Shown: positions 16,509 to 26,534, counted from the stretch's first letter. The stretch: 64,000 nucleotides of DNA from Aliiroseovarius marinus (GCF_004360145.1 NZ_SAIT01000003.1:395907-459906), one strand, 5' to 3'. The notes: generated by a model not told the origin, from the letters alone. Translations and numbers: made by a program.

Positions 16509-17560
16509 GCGTCCAGATCCGCCAGCTGCGCGGCTTGGGCTTCAGCGGTCAGCGCGTCCACGATCTCGTCCAGATCGCCGCCCATAATCTGATCCAGCTT
16601 GTAAAGCGTCAGGTTGATGCGGTGGTCGGTCATGCGGCCCTGCGGGAAGTTATAAGTCCGGATCCGCTCCGAGCGGTCGCCCGATCCGACCTGAGACTTC
16701 CGATCCGCCGCGCGTTCGCTATCGACCCGCTGGCGTTCCAGATCGTAAAGCCGCGTCTTCAGAACCTGCATCGCGATCTCGCGGTTGCGGTGCTGTGATT
16801 TCTCGGAACTGACCACCATGATGCCTGTAGGCAGGTGGGTAATGCGCACAGCCGAATCCGTCGTGTTCACGTGCTGACCGCCCGACCCAGACGCCCGCAT
16901 CGTGTCGATCCGCAGATCACCGGGCTCGATCTGAATGTCCACGTCCTCGGCTTCCGGCAGCACGGCGACCGTCGCGGCCGAGGTATGGATCCGACCACCA
17001 CTTTCGGTTTCCGGTACGCGCTGCACGCGGTGCACGCCACTTTCATACTTCAACCGCGCGAACACACCCTCGCCCTTCACGTGGACGGTGACCTCTTTGA
17101 TCCCCCCAAGCTCGGATAGGCTTTGTTCAACGATATCAAAGCTCCAGCCGCGCGATTCTGCATAGCGTTGGTACATCCGCAGAAGGTCGCCTGCGAACAA
17201 GGCCGCCTCGTCCCCGCCCGTACCGGGGCGGATTTCGATCATGGCCGGGCGCGCATCGGCTGCGTCCTTCGGCAACAGCGCCAGCCGCATGGATTGCTCC
17301 ATCTCGGGCAGGCGTTCGCGCAGGGCGGGCAGCTCTTCCTCGGCCAATTCCCGCATGTCGGGATCGTCCATCATCAGCTCGGCCTCGGCGATGTCATCGA
17401 GAAGCTGCTGATAGCTTGCGATTTCATCCACCACCGGCTTCAGCTCGGCATATTCGCGTCCAAGCGCTGCTATTTCATCGCCCGATAGGCCCTCGGCCAT
17501 ACGGGCTTCGAGATACTGAAAGCGCTCGGTGATCGCGTTGAGTTTTTCCATAGGAACCAT
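16505..17560 (-). CDS. prfA: Peptide chain release factor 1
   Basis: A 351-residue class 1 factor that reads UAA and UAG. The codon-reading tripeptide sits in [14 protein letters not shown] (PET, where Escherichia coli has PAT). The peptidyl-tRNA hydrolysis motif GGQ is in GSGGQHVN near residue 230. The helical N-terminal domain and the C-terminal [20 protein letters not shown] block are complete. Starts at 17560 (MVPMEKL) or 17551 (MEKL) are both plausible. It forms an operon with prmC. Confidence 0.95.
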   Translation of the reverse strand: MVPMEKLNAITERFQYLEARMAEGLSGDEIAALGREYAELKPVVDEIASYQQLLDDIAEAELMMDDPDMRELAEEELPALRERLPEMEQSMRLALLPKDAADARPAMIEIRPGTGGDEAALFAGDLLRMYQRYAESRGWSFDIVEQSLSELGGIKEVTVHVKGEGVFARLKYESGVHRVQRVPETESGGRIHTSAATVAVLPEAEDVDIQIEPGDLRIDTMRASGSGGQHVNTTDSAVRITHLPTGIMVVSSEKSQHRNREIAMQVLKTRLYDLERQRVDSERAADRKSQVGSGDRSERIRTYNFPQGRMTDHRINLTLYKLDQIMGGDLDEIVDALTAEAQAAQLADLDA

Positions 17561-17622
17561 GGGGATGGTGTCTATGATTACGGGAGTTTGGTCAAGGGGC
17601 GCGGGCGTGCTAGACTGCGCCC

Positions 17623-17919
17623 ATGACGTATCGTTTCGTGTTTCTTCTTGCGGTACTGGCCACCCCGGCTCAGGCCGATGTGACCGGGCCCGGCGGCAAG
17701 GTGATTGATTGCTATTGCACCGACAGCACGGGTGGCCGGGTCGAACTGGGCCAGTCGATCTGCCTGTTCGTCGATGGGCGCGCCTTCATGGCCCGCTGCG
17801 AGATGAGCCTGAACGTCCCCATGTGGCGCGAAACGGGTAAAGGGTGCGTGTCAGCGCAGGGAACCCCGCAGCGCTTCGTTCCATTGCCCGACCCGGTCAC
17901 GATTGACCCCAAGATCTGA
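17623..17919 (+). CDS. Small exported cysteine-containing protein, unknown function
   Basis: A 98-residue protein with a clear signal peptide ([14 protein letters not shown], cleavage after about residue 18). The mature part contains four to five cysteines (CYC, SIC, RCEM, GCV) that could pair as disulfides in the periplasm. I do not recognise the family. Its last 69 nt overlap the 3' end of the opposing DUF1499 gene, both in good coding frames. It starts 62 bp from prfA in the divergent direction. That it is a real gene is supported by the signal peptide and the cysteine pattern, not by a match. Confidence 0.65.
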   Translation: MTYRFVFLLAVLATPAQADVTGPGGKVIDCYCTDSTGGRVELGQSICLFVDGRAFMARCEMSLNVPMWRETGKGCVSAQGTPQRFVPLPDPVTIDPKI

Positions 17920-18279
17920 TTTCCCAATCACCAGATGTGCGTGGATGTGCAGGTTGTCATCCTCCAACCAGATCCGCGTGATATCGGGAAAACCAAAGCC
18001 ACGCGAGCGGGTGACAAAGCTGTTGCCGTATTCCGTTGCGACTTCGGATGTGCGTGGGGTTTGACGCACGACATCTAGCAGCTTGGACATCGCATCCTTG
18101 GGCAGATCGGACAGGGGCAGCACGTATTTGACCCCGCCAGGCAGCGTGTGGATGCCCGCCTGATCTGGTCCGGGCGTCGAGGCGAACCTGTCTGCATCAA
18201 TCGGGGAAAGCCGCGCATAGAGTGCGAGGGCTGCGGCAAGAGCCACGGGTACGGCGGCGATGATCAGGATCAGTTTCAC
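17851..18279 (-). CDS. DUF1499 domain-containing protein
   Basis: A 142-residue membrane-anchored or exported protein: an N-terminal hydrophobic helix (LILIIAAVPVALAAALALYA), then a DUF1499 core with SEVATEYGNSFVTRSRGFGFPDITRI and the following [23 protein letters not shown], the conserved surface of the family. Function is unknown. The 3' end is antisense to the last 69 nt of the small exported gene on the other strand. Confidence 0.8.
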   Translation of the reverse strand: MKLILIIAAVPVALAAALALYARLSPIDADRFASTPGPDQAGIHTLPGGVKYVLPLSDLPKDAMSKLLDVVRQTPRTSEVATEYGNSFVTRSRGFGFPDITRIWLEDDNLHIHAHLVIGKSDLGVNRDRVGQWNEALRGSLR

Positions 18280-18426
18280 GGGAGCTCCTTGGGCGATGTC
18301 GGCCAGATATAGGTCGGATACGCGCCGAAACAGCCCCCGGATCAGAATGACATGGCGTCAAGCAGGACGCGCCCGAAACGGGGTAAACCGATCCGGGCGC
18401 TGTATGCTATTCTATTGAAAGAAAAC

Positions 18427-19389
18427 CTATTTGCGCTTGTTGTAGGCCCAGAGGTTCAAGATCTCCATCGCGATATGCGCGCCGGCAATTGCGGTGGCGC
18501 CGGTCGTGTCAAACGGAGGGGACACCTCGACCACATCGCCGCCCACCACGTTGATCCCAGCCAGATCGCGCAGGATGATCGAGGCTTGGCCCGACGTCAG
18601 ACCGCCCCACACGGGCGTCCCCGTTCCGGGCGCAAAGGCCGGGTCTAGACCGTCGATGTCGAAGGTCAAATAGGTCTTGTTGTCACCCAGAATGGACTTG
18701 ATCTTTTTGACCACGGCGGCGGGGCCGGTTTCATGCACCTCGCGCGCGTCGATGATGTTTACACCCAGCGTGTCTTCGTTGGTCGTGCGGATCCCCACCT
18801 GAACCGAACGGCTGGGATCAATCAAACCCTCTTTCACCGCCTTATAGAACATGGTGCCGTGATCCACGCGGCTCATGTCGTCATCCGGCCACGTGTCCGT
18901 GTGCGCATCAAACTGCAACAGGCTGAGCGGCCCATGCTTCTTCACATGCGCCCGCAGGATCGGGAAGGTGATGTAATGATCGCCGCCCAGCGTCAGACAC
19001 GCCGCGTCTTGGTCGAGGATCGAGGTGATATGCGCCTCAAGAACCGCCGGAAACTGGTCGATACGGGCGTAGTCAAAGGCCAGATCGCCGTAATCCGCGA
19101 CCGCAAATTCTGACAAGACATCGAAGCCCCAGCCATAGGCCGGATCAGGCGATTGAAGGCTCGACGCATCGCGAATGGCGCGTGGGCCAAGGCGGGTTCC
19201 GGGGCGGTTTGTTACCGCTTGATCAAATGGAATCCCCGTAACGGCGATGTCTACATCCGACAGGTCCTTGGTGTAGGTGCGACGCAGGAAGGATCGCACA
19301 CCCCCAAAGGTGTTTTCAAAGGAAAGCCCTTTAAATCCTTCGCGTGTGATCGCGGTATCCACCTGTTCGGCGGCGTCTTCCAATGCCAT
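18427..19389 (-). CDS. speB: Agmatinase-type ureohydrolase
   Basis: A 320-residue binuclear manganese hydrolase of the arginase/agmatinase family, which splits agmatine to putrescine and urea. The metal ligands are in GGDHYITFP (H138), FDAHTDTW (D161, H163, D165) and FDIDGLDPAF (two Asp near 243). The C-terminal GDVVEVSPPFDTTGATAIAGA is typical of agmatinases. Related enzymes act on guanidinobutyrate or guanidinopropionate, so the substrate is not certain. A perfect Shine-Dalgarno (AAGGAGGT) precedes the ATG but can be locked in a small hairpin. An M20 amidohydrolase lies 67 bp upstream on the same strand. Confidence 0.88.
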   Translation of the reverse strand: MALEDAAEQVDTAITREGFKGLSFENTFGGVRSFLRRTYTKDLSDVDIAVTGIPFDQAVTNRPGTRLGPRAIRDASSLQSPDPAYGWGFDVLSEFAVADYGDLAFDYARIDQFPAVLEAHITSILDQDAACLTLGGDHYITFPILRAHVKKHGPLSLLQFDAHTDTWPDDDMSRVDHGTMFYKAVKEGLIDPSRSVQVGIRTTNEDTLGVNIIDAREVHETGPAAVVKKIKSILGDNKTYLTFDIDGLDPAFAPGTGTPVWGGLTSGQASIILRDLAGINVVGGDVVEVSPPFDTTGATAIAGAHIAMEILNLWAYNKRK

Positions 19390-19394
19390 TATGA

Positions 19395-19410
19395 CCTCCT
19401 TGTTTGGAGG
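19395..19410 (-). promoter_or_regulatory. Hairpin that can sequester the agmatinase ribosome-binding site
   Basis: On the minus strand CCTCC-AAACAA-GGAGG folds so that the GGAGG of the perfect Shine-Dalgarno is paired. Such a structure can tune translation; whether it responds to any signal is unknown. Confidence 0.45.
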
Positions 19411-19456
19411 ATCCCTAGCACAGGTTACCGCACGACGCCAGCAATTTGATCATATT

Positions 19457-20620
19457 TTATGCGACAGGATTTAACCGCTCGACCAGACGGGCGAAAAAGC
19501 TGGATCCATAGGCTGCGACCTCGTCATTGAAGTCAAACTTCGGGTGATGCACCCCCGGCCCCTCGCCCTGCCCCAGGAACAGATAAGCGCCGGGGCGTTC
19601 TTCCAGCATGTAGGCAAAATCCTCGGCCCCCATTTCGCGCCCCGAGGCATCGTCGACGCGGTCTGCCCCCGAAATCTCACGCGCGGCATCGGCCGCCTTC
19701 GCCACCTCTGGCGCAGTGTTGATCATCGGCGGGTAGCCCAATTCATAGTCGATATCGACCGAGACACCGAAACTGGCGGCGTGCCCCTCCAAAATCTCGC
19801 GAATCCGGGTTTCAACCATCTTACGCACCTCAGGCGTGAACGAACGGATCGTCGCCCCAAACCAGCCGCTTTCTGGGATGACGTTATCGGCCGTGCCCGC
19901 GTGGATTTCCGTGACCGAGACCACAAGCTCATCGAGCGGACGCAGGTTCCGGCTGACGATGGTTTGCAGCGCCTGCACCATCGCGACCATCGCCGGGATC
20001 GGGTCCACGCATTCATGCGGATAGGCACCGTGGCCGCCCACCCCGGTAACCGTCACACGCAGCGTGTCCACCGCCGCCATCATCGGGCCGGGCGTGGTGA
20101 CGAAATGACCCAGCTCGATCCCCGGCATGGTGTGCAGCGCGTAGACCTCGGCAATGTCGAAACGCGTCATCATGCCTTCGTCGCACATATACTTGGCGCC
20201 CCCGAAATTCTCTTCGGCGGGCTGGAAAATCAGAGCGACCCGCCCCCGGAAATTCCGCGTCTCGGAGAGATAGCGGGCCGCCCCCAGTAACATCGTGGTG
20301 TGCCCGTCATGGCCGCAGGCATGCATCAGCCCCTCATTCTGCGAGGCATAGTCGAGCCCTGTCAGCTCCTCCATCGGCAAAGCATCCATATCGGCGCGCA
20401 GCCCGATGGTCGGCCCATCCCCCTGCCCGTTGATAATCGCCACCACGCCCGAGACGCCGATTTGCGGGTGGATCTCATCCACGCCGAATTCCCGCAGGCG
20501 GTCGCAGACAAACGCCGCCGTCTGGTGACACTCCAACCCAAACTCGGGGTTCTGGTGCAGATGACGGCGCCAGCCCTTCATATCTTCGTCAAAATCAGCG
20601 ATACGGTTGATAACAGCCAT
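19457..20620 (-). CDS. M20 family amidohydrolase (hippurate hydrolase-like)
   Basis: A 387-residue zinc amidohydrolase of the M20D (HipO/amidohydrolase) type, which removes acyl groups from N-acyl amino acids or related amides. The metal-binding set is present: ADMDALPM (about 80), MHACGHDGHTTMLLGAARYL (about 102-121), EENFGGAKYM, and HTMPGIELG. The dimerisation insert is at about 190-300. ATG 20620 has AGGAGGGC upstream. The following agmatinase gene suggests a shared operon for nitrogen-rich amides, but the substrate is unknown. It is divergent from mazG. Confidence 0.85.
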   Translation of the reverse strand: MAVINRIADFDEDMKGWRRHLHQNPEFGLECHQTAAFVCDRLREFGVDEIHPQIGVSGVVAIINGQGDGPTIGLRADMDALPMEELTGLDYASQNEGLMHACGHDGHTTMLLGAARYLSETRNFRGRVALIFQPAEENFGGAKYMCDEGMMTRFDIAEVYALHTMPGIELGHFVTTPGPMMAAVDTLRVTVTGVGGHGAYPHECVDPIPAMVAMVQALQTIVSRNLRPLDELVVSVTEIHAGTADNVIPESGWFGATIRSFTPEVRKMVETRIREILEGHAASFGVSVDIDYELGYPPMINTAPEVAKAADAAREISGADRVDDASGREMGAEDFAYMLEERPGAYLFLGQGEGPGVHHPKFDFNDEVAAYGSSFFARLVERLNPVA

Positions 20621-20670
20621 CGGGCCCTCCTGAATTGGGTCGAAGGTTTCCTGAATACGGGGCAAATGCA

Positions 20671-21498
20671 ATGACCAAAACGTCCGACCAGCTTGTGCAC
20701 GACCCAAATGGCGGCATGGACCGCCTGCGCGAGATCATGCGCCGACTGCGCGATCCCGAAACGGGCTGTCCGTGGGATATCGAGCAGGAGTTCCGCACAA
20801 TCGCACCCTACACGATCGAGGAAGCCTACGAGGTCGCCGACGCGATCGAGCGCGAGGCTTGGGACGAATTGAAGGGTGAGTTGGGCGATCTGCTGTTCCA
20901 ATCCGTTTTCCACGCGCAAATGGCCGAGGAAAAGGGCCTGTTCAGCTTTGACGACGTGGCCGACACGATGTCTGACAAGATGGTGGCGCGGCACCCCCAC
21001 GTGTTTGGGGACGAAAACCGCGACAAGTCAGCCGAACAGCAAACCCGCGACTGGGAGACCATCAAGGCCGCCGAACGTGCGGCGAAAGCCCAGCAAGGCG
21101 TCTTGGATGGGGTCGCCATTGGCCTGCCCGCCCTGCTGCGCGCGGTAAAGCTGCAAAAACGCGCCGCGCGTGTCGGCTTCGATTGGCCCGAGATCAGCAT
21201 GGTTCTGGACAAGATCACCGAAGAAGCGCGCGAAGTGGCCGAGGCCCGCGATACGTTGGGACAAGACGAGCTGCGCGAAGAAATCGGCGATCTGCTGTTC
21301 GTCGTCGCCAACCTTGCCCGGCATCTGGATGTCGAGCCTGAGGAAGCGCTGCGCCACGCCAATGCCAAGTTCGAACGGCGCTTTAAAGGAATCGAGCGCC
21401 GGCTGGCCACCGCGGGAAAGACACCTGAGCAATCCAATCTGGAAGAAATGGACGCGTTGTGGGAGGCCGAAAAAGCCGCCGAACGCGCTGCAGAGTAA
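20671..21498 (+). CDS. mazG: Nucleoside triphosphate pyrophosphohydrolase
   Basis: A 275-residue housecleaning enzyme hydrolysing (d)NTPs to monophosphates and pyrophosphate. It has two MazG domains in tandem: domain 1 (about 18-130) with CPWDIEQEFRTIAPYTIEEAYEV and the EEAYE...ELGDLLFQ metal motifs, and domain 2 (about 165-255) with KITEEAREVAEA and EEIGDLLFVVANLARHL. Length matches the two-domain proteobacterial form. The start at 20671 follows GGGGC and lies 50 bp from the divergent amidohydrolase start. Confidence 0.93.
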   Translation: MTKTSDQLVHDPNGGMDRLREIMRRLRDPETGCPWDIEQEFRTIAPYTIEEAYEVADAIEREAWDELKGELGDLLFQSVFHAQMAEEKGLFSFDDVADTMSDKMVARHPHVFGDENRDKSAEQQTRDWETIKAAERAAKAQQGVLDGVAIGLPALLRAVKLQKRAARVGFDWPEISMVLDKITEEAREVAEARDTLGQDELREEIGDLLFVVANLARHLDVEPEEALRHANAKFERRFKGIERRLATAGKTPEQSNLEEMDALWEAEKAAERAAE

Positions 21499-21515
21499 CC
21501 TGCGACATTTTCCCC

Positions 21516-21528
21516 GATTATTTTAATC
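21516..21528. promoter_or_regulatory. AT-rich dyad upstream of the iron-binding protein gene
   Basis: GATTA-TTT-TAATC is a short perfect inverted repeat 66 bp before the start. It could be an iron-responsive operator given the gene it precedes, but it matches no consensus I can assign with confidence. Confidence 0.3.
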
Positions 21529-21593
21529 AGGTATTGACCCGAAAGAAAGACTCGGGTTTAAGCGCCCCATCGAAACCGAAGGAGATCCGCGCG

Positions 21594-22610
21594 ATGAAAT
21601 CTGTTCGCACGCTTGCCATGGCCCTTGTTGGCGCCACAGCCCTTACCCCCGCCGCCGCAAGCGCTGACGAGGTGAATGTTTATTCTTTCCGTCAGCCCGA
21701 GCTGATCCAACCCCTGATGGACGCGTTCCAGGAAGACACCGGCATCACGGTGAACGTGGCCTTCCTGAAAAAAGGCGTTGTTGAACGCCTGCAGGCCGAA
21801 GGCAAACGCAGCCCCGCTGACCTGATCATGACGGTCGACATCTCGCGTCTGGCAGGCGTGGTCGAAGCGGACCTGACCCAGCCCGTGCAGTCGGACGTTC
21901 TGGAAGCCAACATCCCCGCGGCGTACCGCGACCCGGGCGACCAGTGGTTCGGCCTGACCTCGCGCGCACGGATCGTTTATGCCTCGAAAGACCGCGTGGC
22001 CGAGGGCGAAGTTACCACCTATGAGGACCTTGCCGACCCGAAATGGAAGGGCCGCATCTGCACCCGTTCGGGCACCCACAGCTATACGCTGGGGCTGGTC
22101 TCGGCCCACCTGACCCACCATGACACGGCCGCGACCACTGCATGGCTGGAAGGCGTGAAAGCCAACCTCGCCCGCAAGCCGCAGGGCAACGACCGTGCGC
22201 AGGTCAAAGCGATCTGGGCGGGCGAATGCGACATCTCGATCGGCAACACCTACTACATGGGCAAGATGCTGGCCGATGAAGAGCAGAAAGAATGGGCCGA
22301 CAGCGTAAACGTCATCTTCCCGGTCTTCGAAGGCTCGGGCACTCACGTGAACCTGTCGGGCATGGCGTTGGCCAAGCACGCGCCGAACAAGGACAACGCC
22401 ATCAAACTGATGGAATTCCTGTCCTCGCCGAAAGCGCAGGAAATCTATGCCTCGCAGAACTATGAATACCCGATCGCGCCGGGAACGCAGGCAGATGCGG
22501 TGGTGACCAGCTGGGGTGAGTTCACCGCAGACGGCGTGAACCTGATGGACGTGGCCGGCAATCGCGCCGAGGCCCTGAAGCTGGTGCAACAGGTCGACTT
22601 CGACGGCTAA
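21594..22610 (+). CDS. Fe(3+) ABC transporter periplasmic binding protein
   Basis: A 338-residue periplasmic ferric-iron binding protein of the FbpA/FutA type. The signal peptide is residues 1-23 (VRTLAMALVGATALTPAAASA). The mature protein opens with EVNVYSFRQPELIQPLMDAF and carries the hinge-side GNTYYMGKM tyrosine pair that binds iron in this family. ATG 21594 has GGAG upstream. No permease or ATPase gene accompanies it: mazG is upstream and a terminator follows at once, so it must use a transporter encoded elsewhere. Confidence 0.88.
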   Translation: MKSVRTLAMALVGATALTPAAASADEVNVYSFRQPELIQPLMDAFQEDTGITVNVAFLKKGVVERLQAEGKRSPADLIMTVDISRLAGVVEADLTQPVQSDVLEANIPAAYRDPGDQWFGLTSRARIVYASKDRVAEGEVTTYEDLADPKWKGRICTRSGTHSYTLGLVSAHLTHHDTAATTAWLEGVKANLARKPQGNDRAQVKAIWAGECDISIGNTYYMGKMLADEEQKEWADSVNVIFPVFEGSGTHVNLSGMALAKHAPNKDNAIKLMEFLSSPKAQEIYASQNYEYPIAPGTQADAVVTSWGEFTADGVNLMDVAGNRAEALKLVQQVDFDG

Positions 22611-22637
22611 CGGCTAACACGCTTCACGTAGCAGATC

Positions 22638-22664
22638 AGGCCCGGCCATCGCCGGGCCTTTTTC
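22638..22664 (+). terminator. Terminator after the iron-binding protein gene
   Basis: AGGCCCGGC (22638-22646), loop CATC, GCCGGGCCT (22651-22659), then T residues. Confidence 0.9.
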
Positions 22665-22736
22665 GTCGAGCCATCGACCAGCCTTTGCAGACAAACCTGC
22701 GTAGACCCAGACGACCTGAGGTCTGGGATCACTGCT

Positions 22737-23645
22737 TCAGAATTCTAAGAACGTGATGCCTGCGTGATTGCGCAGTGTAGCAAGATCAGCCTGATACCGA
22801 TCCTTCAACATGGCGGCCTGCTTTGGCGCGAACTTGGCAAAAGGCTGTTCTGCCTGACCCTCTGCAAACGCGTCTCGGATCGCCCAGGACGCCTCTTGCG
22901 TCAGCTCTTCGCCCGCATGTATCTGCCGTTGGCATTCAAATAACGCATTGTCGGTAAAGCTGCTGTTTACCCAAGTTTCAGGGCGCTTCATGCCCGTGAC
23001 GTCCAGCGTCGGACACAGCTGCTTTAACAACGCCAGATCATCACGATCGCGACCGTAGGTGACAACGAACAAGCGTTTCGGCTTCAAAGTGTTCAGGATC
23101 TGATCAACAACCTTTGGCCAGCCCCCTTCAAATCTGGTTTGCACCGGCGCGACCTCTGGAAACGCTGGCAGCGCAAATCTTTCGGCCCGTTTTCGAAAAG
23201 CGGATTCAAATAGAGTGTCATAAGGTCGGACCATCAGAAGCAAATTTCCAATTGCATTTGGAAACAAGGCCTTACGTATAATCTCCATCCGCAAAGGCAC
23301 ATCTGGATAAAACGCGCCCAGCTCAAACGGCGCCATCCCCCCCAGCATGTTCTCATCAGAAATGATGGCGTGCTTGCTGCCCTCTGCTTTCACAAATGGG
23401 GCGAGCTCTGACCGGATCTCTGCGATGTGCTGCTTGACCCTTGCTTTGCCTTTCGCAAAGGCTTGATGGCGCACGCGCAAGTCGAGGTTTCCGTTTGGAA
23501 TGTCGCCCCGCCCGGCAAAACCGACGCGGACACCCTGCGCCAGAATCGCGGCACTATTCTCACCCAGCATCATCTGGAATGTGGTCGACCCAGTCCGGTG
23601 CGCACCTAGGTGCAGGTGGACCTCTCCAAACAGCTTTGCCCGCAA
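22737..23645 (-). CDS. Sulfotransferase-like P-loop protein
   Basis: A 302-residue protein opening with EVHLHLGAHRTGSTTFQ, the PAPS-binding P-loop (5'-PSB-type) pattern of the sulfotransferase superfamily at about 14-22. The rest (LLLMVRPYDTLFESAFRKRAE near 145-165, resembling the 3'-PB region) fits distant Rhodobacteraceae sulfotransferase-like proteins. The initiator is TTG at 23645, supported by GGAGGTG six bases upstream; no internal ATG would keep the P-loop. It begins 42 bp after uvrA on the same strand. The acceptor is unknown and could be a glycan or lipid. Confidence 0.7.
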   Translation of the reverse strand: MRAKLFGEVHLHLGAHRTGSTTFQMMLGENSAAILAQGVRVGFAGRGDIPNGNLDLRVRHQAFAKGKARVKQHIAEIRSELAPFVKAEGSKHAIISDENMLGGMAPFELGAFYPDVPLRMEIIRKALFPNAIGNLLLMVRPYDTLFESAFRKRAERFALPAFPEVAPVQTRFEGGWPKVVDQILNTLKPKRLFVVTYGRDRDDLALLKQLCPTLDVTGMKRPETWVNSSFTDNALFECQRQIHAGEELTQEASWAIRDAFAEGQAEQPFAKFAPKQAAMLKDRYQADLATLRNHAGITFLEF

Positions 23646-23687
23646 GACTTCACCTCCGACACGGATTTCGCAGAAACCCTCAGCCCC

Positions 23688-26534
23688 TTACAGCATATCC
23701 TTCAGATAGTGCCCGGTGTGACTTTCGGCGACCTTCGCCACTTGCTCGGGCGTGCCTTTGGCCACCACCGTACCCCCGCCATCACCGCCTTCTGGACCGA
23801 TATCGATGATGTGGTCCGCTGTTTTCACGACGTCCAGATTGTGTTCGATCACCACGACCGTGTTGCCCTGATCCACCAGCTCATGCAGCACCTCAAGCAG
23901 TTTGCGCACGTCCTCGAAATGCAGGCCGGTGGTGGGCTCGTCGAGGATATAGAGCGTCCGTCCGGTCGAGCGTTTCGACAGCTCTTTGGACAGCTTCACG
24001 CGCTGCGCTTCGCCCCCTGACAAGGTCGTCGCCTGCTGGCCCACCTTGATATAGCCCAACCCCACACGCATCAGCGCATCCATCTTGTCTCGGATCGAGG
24101 GCACCGCCTGGAAGAACTCCTGCGCGTCCTCGACAGTCATATCCAGAACATCGGCGATGGACTTGCCCTTGAAGGTAACTTCAAGCGTTTCGCGGTTATA
24201 GCGTTTGCCCTGACAGGTCTCGCAGGTGACATAGACGTCGGGCAGGAAGTGCATTTCGATCTTGATGACACCGTCGCCCTGACAGGCCTCGCACCGCCCA
24301 CCCTTCACGTTGAAGCTGAACCGGCCCGGCTTGTAGCCGCGGGTCTTGGCCTCGGGCAGCCCGGCGAACCACTCACGAATAGGCGTGAAGGCACCGGTAT
24401 AGGTCGCGGGGTTCGAGCGCGGCGTACGCCCAATGGGGCGCTGGTCGATGTCGATCACCTTGTCCAGATGCTCCAGCCCCTTGATGGTCTCACAGGGCGC
24501 GGGCGTCTGGCGCGCCCCGTTCAAGCGCATCGAGGCGGTTTTGAACAGCGTCTCGATGGTTAGCGTGGATTTGCCGCCGCCTGACACGCCGGTCACGCAG
24601 ACAAATTTGCCCAGCGGGAAGTCGGCGGTCACGTTCTTCAGGTTGTTCCCCGTGGCCTTCTTCACGGTGATCTTCTTGCCATTCCCCTTTCGCCGCGTCT
24701 TCGGCACGGCAATCTCGCGTACGCCCGTAAGATACTGACCCGTAATCGAATTCTCATTCTCGGCAATATCCGCGGGCGTGCCTTGGGCAATGATTTCGCC
24801 CCCATGCACCCCGGCGCCAGGACCGATATCCAAAACAAAATCTGCCTCGCGGATCGCTTCCTCGTCATGCTCCACCACGATCACCGTATTGCCCTGATCG
24901 CGCAGGTTTTTCAGCGTAGTCAGCAGTCGGTCATTGTCGCGTTGGTGCAATCCAATGGACGGCTCGTCCAACACATAAAGCACGCCCGTCAGGCCCGAGC
25001 CGATCTGGCTGGCCAAGCGGATCCGTTGGCTTTCGCCGCCCGACAGCGTGCCCGAATTGCGGCTGAGCGTCAGATACTCCAGACCCACATTGTTCAGGAA
25101 CCCCAGACGTTCGCGGATTTCCTTCAGGATCGCACGTGCGATCTCGTTCTTCTGGGCGCTTAGATGGTTCGGGGCGTCTTCGACCCAGGCCAAGGCCTCG
25201 CGGATCGACATCTCGACCACCTGCCCCACATGGAGCAGCTTGTCACCCGAGCCGATTTTCACCGCCAATGCCTCGTCCCGCAGGCGATAGCCACCACAGG
25301 CGCCACATGGGCGGTTGTTCTGATAGCGTTCGAACTCCTCGCGGATCCAGTTCGAATCTGTCTCGCGATAGCGGCGCTCCATATTGGGGATAACGCCTTC
25401 GAAACTGCGCGTGACCTCGTAAACGCGACCACCCTCGTCGAACCGGAACTTGATCTCTTCTTCACCCGAGCCATAGAGGAACACCTGCTGCACATGGGCA
25501 GGCAGGTCTTTCCACGGCGTGTTCTTGTCGAACTCGTAATGTTTCGCAATCGATTCAATCGTTTGCAGGAAATAGGGCGACTTGCCTTTGCGCCACGGGG
25601 CAAGCGCCCCGTCATAGACTTTCAGTGTCGCGTCCGGCACCACGAGCCGTTCATCAAAGAACAACTCTTTGCCCAGCCCGTCGCACTCCGGACAGGCCCC
25701 GAAGGGGGCGTTGAAGGAAAACAGGCGTGGCTCGATCTCGGGAATGGTGAAACCGCTTTCCGGGCAGGCGAAGTTTTCCGAGAAGGTGATGACCTCAGGG
25801 TCGCCTTCACGCGGAGCGGTCTCGAAATGGGCAATCCCATCCGCCAGATCCAGCGCGGTGCGGAAACTATCGGCCAGACGTTGCTCCATCCCTTCGCGCA
25901 CCACCACACGGTCTACGACGACGTCGATATTGTGGCGGTATTTTTTATCGAGCGTCGGCGGCTGGTCCAGCTCATACATCTCGCCATTCACTTTGACGCG
26001 CTGGAAGCCCTTCTTCTGAAGCTCTTGAAATTCCTTGCGATATTCGCCCTTCCGGTCGCGCACGATAGGGGCGAGCAGATAGGCGCGTGTGCCCTCTTCC
26101 ATCTGCATCACGCGGTCCACCATATCCTGCACCTGCTGCGCTTCAATGGGCAGACCAGTAGCCGGCGAATACGGCGTCCCTGCGCGCGCAAACAGCAAGC
26201 GCAAATAGTCGTAGATCTCAGTCACCGTACCAACGGTCGAACGCGGGTTTTTGGACGTGGTTTTCTGTTCAATCGAAATGGCCGGAGACAGACCCGCGAT
26301 GTGATCCACATCGGGTTTCTCCATCATATCAAGGAACTGGCGCGCATAGGCCGAGAGGCTTTCCACGTAACGCCGCTGCCCTTCCGCATAGATCGTGTCA
26401 AACGCCAAGGACGACTTGCCCGAGCCCGAAAGACCGGTGATCACCACCAGCTTGTCGCGCGGGATATCCACGTCAATCGACTTCAGATTATGCTCGCGCG
26501 CGCCGCGGACCTGGATTTCTTTCAACTCGGCCAT
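23688..26534 (-). CDS. uvrA: Excinuclease ABC subunit A
   Basis: A 948-residue damage-recognition ATPase of nucleotide excision repair. Two ABC modules are present: Walker [12 protein letters not shown] (about 30-40) with signature [12 protein letters not shown], and [13 protein letters not shown] with [12 protein letters not shown]. Zinc modules appear as CPESGF...[12 protein letters not shown] cysteines and CEACQGDG...[13 protein letters not shown] 26534 (MAELKEIQ) is the family start. A GAAC-N7-GAAC LexA box sits 68 bp upstream, so it belongs to the SOS regulon. The downstream sulfotransferase-like gene may be co-transcribed. Confidence 0.96.
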   Translation of the reverse strand: MAELKEIQVRGAREHNLKSIDVDIPRDKLVVITGLSGSGKSSLAFDTIYAEGQRRYVESLSAYARQFLDMMEKPDVDHIAGLSPAISIEQKTTSKNPRSTVGTVTEIYDYLRLLFARAGTPYSPATGLPIEAQQVQDMVDRVMQMEEGTRAYLLAPIVRDRKGEYRKEFQELQKKGFQRVKVNGEMYELDQPPTLDKKYRHNIDVVVDRVVVREGMEQRLADSFRTALDLADGIAHFETAPREGDPEVITFSENFACPESGFTIPEIEPRLFSFNAPFGACPECDGLGKELFFDERLVVPDATLKVYDGALAPWRKGKSPYFLQTIESIAKHYEFDKNTPWKDLPAHVQQVFLYGSGEEEIKFRFDEGGRVYEVTRSFEGVIPNMERRYRETDSNWIREEFERYQNNRPCGACGGYRLRDEALAVKIGSGDKLLHVGQVVEMSIREALAWVEDAPNHLSAQKNEIARAILKEIRERLGFLNNVGLEYLTLSRNSGTLSGGESQRIRLASQIGSGLTGVLYVLDEPSIGLHQRDNDRLLTTLKNLRDQGNTVIVVEHDEEAIREADFVLDIGPGAGVHGGEIIAQGTPADIAENENSITGQYLTGVREIAVPKTRRKGNGKKITVKKATGNNLKNVTADFPLGKFVCVTGVSGGGKSTLTIETLFKTASMRLNGARQTPAPCETIKGLEHLDKVIDIDQRPIGRTPRSNPATYTGAFTPIREWFAGLPEAKTRGYKPGRFSFNVKGGRCEACQGDGVIKIEMHFLPDVYVTCETCQGKRYNRETLEVTFKGKSIADVLDMTVEDAQEFFQAVPSIRDKMDALMRVGLGYIKVGQQATTLSGGEAQRVKLSKELSKRSTGRTLYILDEPTTGLHFEDVRKLLEVLHELVDQGNTVVVIEHNLDVVKTADHIIDIGPEGGDGGGTVVAKGTPEQVAKVAESHTGHYLKDML

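Noticed and set aside
22706..22727. CCCAGAC/GTCTGGG hairpin as terminator of the sulfotransferase-like gene
   Set aside because: The stem is fair but no T-tract follows on the minus strand; left as undetermined.
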